The notes below the pieces were generated by a model that worked only from the letters and a program-made list of their open reading frames with translations, was not told the origin of the DNA and did no database searches. A program made the translations under genes and the position numbers. Below are positions 5,426-5,547 of a stretch of DNA of 5,547 bases, piece by piece (the first letter of the stretch is position 1; each line of letters opens with the position of its first letter). Source of the stretch: JABIBU01 sp964464685 (GTDB lineage: Bacteria; Patescibacteriota; Patescibacteriia; Magasanikbacterales; UBA922); the NCBI GenBank assembly GCA_964464685.1, contig CAYXGV010000056.1, forward strand, positions 1-5,547. The letters are read 5' to 3'.

Positions 5426-5433
5426 ATTGTCAA
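5405..5433 (-). promoter_or_regulatory. Promoter of the ATPase-STAS-rmuC operon
   Basis: On the - strand, an exact -35 TTGACA (5433-5428) is followed after 17 bases by TATAGT (5410-5405), one mismatch from the -10 consensus. Transcription should start near 5398, giving a leader of about 14 nt before ATG at 5383. A TATAAT lies nearer the gene (5398-5393) but would be 29 bases from the -35 box. Confidence 0.75.
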
Positions 5434-5439
5434 GCCCAC

Positions 5440-5448
5440 TTATCCACA
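5440..5448 (+). promoter_or_regulatory. Consensus DnaA box
   Basis: TTATCCACA matches the strongest E. coli DnaA-binding 9-mer exactly. It lies 6 bases upstream of the operon -35 box and next to an AT-rich stretch. It is a single copy; no second exact box was seen in the window, and by chance one such 9-mer is expected in roughly 4% of windows of this size. It might couple the operon to DnaA, or be fortuitous. Confidence 0.4.
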
Positions 5449-5466
5449 CTCCCTTGTTCTCTCCTT

Positions 5467-5520
5467 GGGGGGACAAAATCGTCTCCCCTCTCTTTACAAG
5501 AGAGGGGCCGGGGGTGAGTT
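5467..5520. repeat. GC-rich REP-like palindromic element
   Basis: CCCCTCTCTT (5485-5494) pairs perfectly with AAGAGAGGGG (5498-5507) around a 3-base TAC loop, followed by a tail CCGGGGGTGAGTT (5508-5520). Just before it, GGGGGGAC (5467-5474) can pair with GTCTCCCC (5481-5488) with one G-T wobble. The two stems share 5485-5488 and are mutually exclusive. The stem plus GGGGGTGAG tail resembles interspersed REP-like repeats seen in many bacterial genomes. No transposase is present here. Confidence 0.75.
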
Positions 5521-5528
5521 GTCACCAA

Positions 5529-5547
5529 AACAAAAAACCACCCAATT
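5529..5547 (-). terminator. Partial terminator arm at the right edge
   Basis: Read on the - strand, the last bases are AATTGGGTGGTTTTTTG followed by TTTT. This repeats the closing arm and T-tract of the terminator at 302-320 (GGGTGGT7G...). The matching arm would lie beyond the window, so a leftward gene probably ends just outside. Only half the structure can be seen. Confidence 0.5.

Noticed and set aside
5384..5450. Possible replication origin (AT-rich repeat plus DnaA box)
   Set aside because: Only one DnaA box is present and no dnaA, dnaN or box cluster is nearby; the AT-rich part is explained as a promoter.

Overview
The window is AT-rich, compact DNA that fits a Patescibacteria / Candidate Phyla Radiation genome (Parcubacteria-like). 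The reasons are small lysine-rich proteins, tightly packed operons, short intergenic regions and no recognisable Shine-Dalgarno sequence before any of the six complete genes. The phylum assignment is an inference. Translation uses the standard bacterial code: holA ends in TGA at the expected protein length, so TGA is not recoded here.

Layout, left to right. (1) 1-184: a CGT/CGC triplet repeat, in frame with a short hydrophobic C-terminal segment on the + strand that ends at TAG. This is probably the tail of a membrane-anchored protein running in from the left. (2) 185-451: an intergenic stretch with a small hairpin, a strong rho-independent terminator, a promoter and a 91-base imperfect palindrome ending 3 bases before holA. 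(3) 452-1417 (+): holA, DNA polymerase III delta subunit. (4) 1468-2628 (-): a soluble diguanylate cyclase with intact active site and inhibitory site, convergent with holA across a shared hairpin terminator. (5) 2691-2957 (-): rpsT, ribosomal protein S20, with a consensus sigma-70 promoter and a leader of about 113 nt. (6) 3106-3228: a GC-richer imperfect palindrome and a weak terminator. (7) 3229-5383 (-): a three-gene operon with 3-4 base gaps, reading wHTH-GHKL ATPase, STAS-like (DUF4325) protein, then RmuC. (8) 5384-5547: the operon promoter with a heptamer tandem repeat, a perfect 9-mer DnaA box, a GC-rich REP-like palindrome and the arm of another terminator.

How the genes work together. 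holA and rpsT are convergent neighbours, as they also are in Firmicutes such as Bacillus; here a diguanylate cyclase gene lies between them. The three-gene operon is the most interesting part. An ATPase of the anti-sigma/histidine-kinase fold fused to a DNA-binding domain, next to a STAS-like protein with a serine where SpoIIAA is phosphorylated, looks like a partner-switching pair. It appears to lack a sigma factor and to be wired directly to DNA, and it is co-transcribed with a membrane-anchored putative nuclease. Nearly every intergenic gap carries a different palindromic or tandem repeat, several of them overlapping promoters, leaders or terminators.
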